Part shown: positions 63,165 through 64,000 of the stretch, in pieces
How the letters are laid out: each line of letters begins with the position of its first letter
Position numbering within the stretch: the first letter of the stretch is position 1
DNA from: Lutibacillus sp052034115
Lineage (GTDB): Bacteria; Actinomycetota; Actinomycetes; Actinomycetales; Dermatophilaceae
Length of the DNA stretch: 64,000 nt
Direction: 5' to 3'
Assembly (NCBI GenBank): GCA_052034115.1
Contig: JBPOIZ010000005.1
Location: forward strand, 21,551 to 85,550
Notes under the pieces: model-generated
Seen by the model: the letters and a program-made list of their open reading frames with translations, nothing else
The model's database searches: none
Told to the model about the DNA's origin: nothing
Made by a program: the position numbers and the translations under genes

Positions 63165-64000
63165 GTGAGCGCGGCGCTGAGCCCGTGGGCAGCGCGGGCC
63201 ATCGCGCACGTCGCGGCTCGCTGCTCCGGACCGCCGCTGGACCGCAGGCTTCGGGTGACCCTGAACTTCCACCCCGACCGGATCACCGGCGGCCGGACCG
63301 TCCTGGAGCACCTTGTCGCCGATGGTGTCTACCGCACCCAGTTCGAGACGGGCACGAGCAGCGGCGGGCTGACGGCATACCCAGGTGGCGACCGGTGGCG
63401 GTGGGAGCAACGGATCCTCGGCGGCGCGTATGACGACGCCCCCGCGAGCGAGCGGCCCCGATATGGCGCGTTGAACCATCGGAGCCGGTCCGTCGGTGGT
63501 GCCGTGCGGTTCGGCTCGGCGCACCTGCGCCTGGCCGAGCACCTGGTGGACCGCACGACGTTCTGCTTCCCGGACTCGGTCTTCGAGCCGCAGCGGTTCG
63601 GGGTCGCGGCCGCCTTCGACCTGTTCGACGACGTGGCCGCCTTTGACGCGGTGCCGCGGACCGGCGCCGACGAGTTGGCCGTCGGGGGAGTGCTCGACGA
63701 CTACGTCGAGGCCCACGTCCACGGTCCGGTGCTGGTCGCCGAGGACGTCGAGGCGCTGGTTCTCGACCCGGCGTTTCGAGGCAGCGACGTGGACGAGCAG
63801 GCAGCCCGACTCGGGGTGCCGGTGGAGTGGCACGAGGGCCGGGTGCTCCTGGTCGCGGACCTCGAACGTCACTCGGACTTCCGCGGGCCGCACATCGTCG
63901 CAGTCGGTCGCGACGTGGCGGACCGAGGGCGACTCGACGCGGCCGTCATCGCTGCTGCCGTCGCGTCAGGGAGCTTCGATCCGCAGGACCTCAAGAAGGT
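63165..64000 (+). CDS. DUF3626 domain protein (partial at right edge)
   Basis: The frame stays open to the window edge for 278 codons from the GTG at 63165, 7 bases after the MttB-family stop. I translated it: LRVTLNFHPDRITGGRT, VYRTQFETGTSSGGL, and the ASERPRYGALNHRS block match DUF3626, a small family of unknown function seen in some bacteria and often near toxin-like genes. Some His and Asp residues in HVHGP and the ends of strands could be catalytic, not proven. It may share the transcript of the mttB-like gene. Confidence 0.78.
   Translation, partial: MSAALSPWAARAIAHVAARCSGPPLDRRLRVTLNFHPDRITGGRTVLEHLVADGVYRTQFETGTSSGGLTAYPGGDRWRWEQRILGGAYDDAPASERPRYGALNHRSRSVGGAVRFGSAHLRLAEHLVDRTTFCFPDSVFEPQRFGVAAAFDLFDDVAAFDAVPRTGADELAVGGVLDDYVEAHVHGPVLVAEDVEALVLDPAFRGSDVDEQAARLGVPVEWHEGRVLLVADLERHSDFRGPHIVAVGRDVADRGRLDAAVIAAAVASGSFDPQDLKK

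Overview
The window is a dense, very GC-rich actinobacterial chromosome segment. Genes are packed with 4-base overlaps, many start codons are GTG, and many starts sit 7-8 bases behind a TANNNT box, as in leaderless transcripts. The order cofE-cofD-whiB2-glycosyltransferase-DUF5719-DUF3499-manB-sahH-mtrA-mtrB-lpqB-comFC-hpf-secA-Rv3235 parallels the Mycobacterium tuberculosis Rv3235-Rv3262 neighbourhood, and pdtaS beside whiB1 parallels Rv3219/Rv3220c. Gene content and codon habits (notably the rare Ile codon ATA placed before Pro) suggest a Micrococcales member, perhaps Intrasporangiaceae; that placement is inference. I saw no tRNA, rRNA, CRISPR array, insertion sequence or prophage. No gene-free stretch exceeds 300 bases; the longest are 16074-16366, 45995-46280 and 6183-6428.

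Layout. 1-4178: end of a CoA-transferase gene, a secreted peptidoglycan-binding protein, a TIGR03089 protein and an AlkA-like DNA glycosylase. 4180-14493: coenzyme F420 side-chain genes (cofD, cofE), whiB2, a large envelope glycosyltransferase with its DUF5719 partner, phosphomannomutase and small conserved genes. 14610-28678: the core actinobacterial block sahH, mtrAB-lpqB (envelope two-component system and lipoprotein), comFC, hpf, an orphan LuxR-type regulator, a YcaQ/AZL-type glycosylase, a triple GNAT protein and secA. 28759-35949: Rv3235 and LysM proteins, a small excisionase-type DNA-binding protein, and a five-gene coupled operon that joins a CpaB/CpaE pilus-type pair to a wax ester synthase, a patatin and a DUF6912 protein. 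36033-46637: pruA, a WXG100-like protein, the 1632-residue NAD-glutamate dehydrogenase, pdtaS and whiB1. 46684-55613: SGNH hydrolase, DUF6104, the 2-oxoglutarate decarboxylase/dehydrogenase kgd, an ABC exporter and two CNNM/CorC-type membrane proteins.

55701-64000 is the most unusual part: a corrinoid-dependent methyl-transfer locus in what otherwise looks like an aerobic actinobacterium. A non-pyrrolysine MttB-family methyltransferase is transcribed divergently from a coupled operon IclR regulator - corrinoid protein - methyltetrahydrofolate:corrinoid methyltransferase - RACo-type reductive activator - DUF1638, and an MTHFR-like gene converges on it. Together these could demethylate a quaternary or tertiary amine (a betaine is the best guess), load the methyl group on tetrahydrofolate and oxidise it. 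The IclR-mttB gap carries two overlapping perfect palindromes with TGGAA/TTCCA half-sites, probably the operator. The window ends inside a DUF3626 gene.
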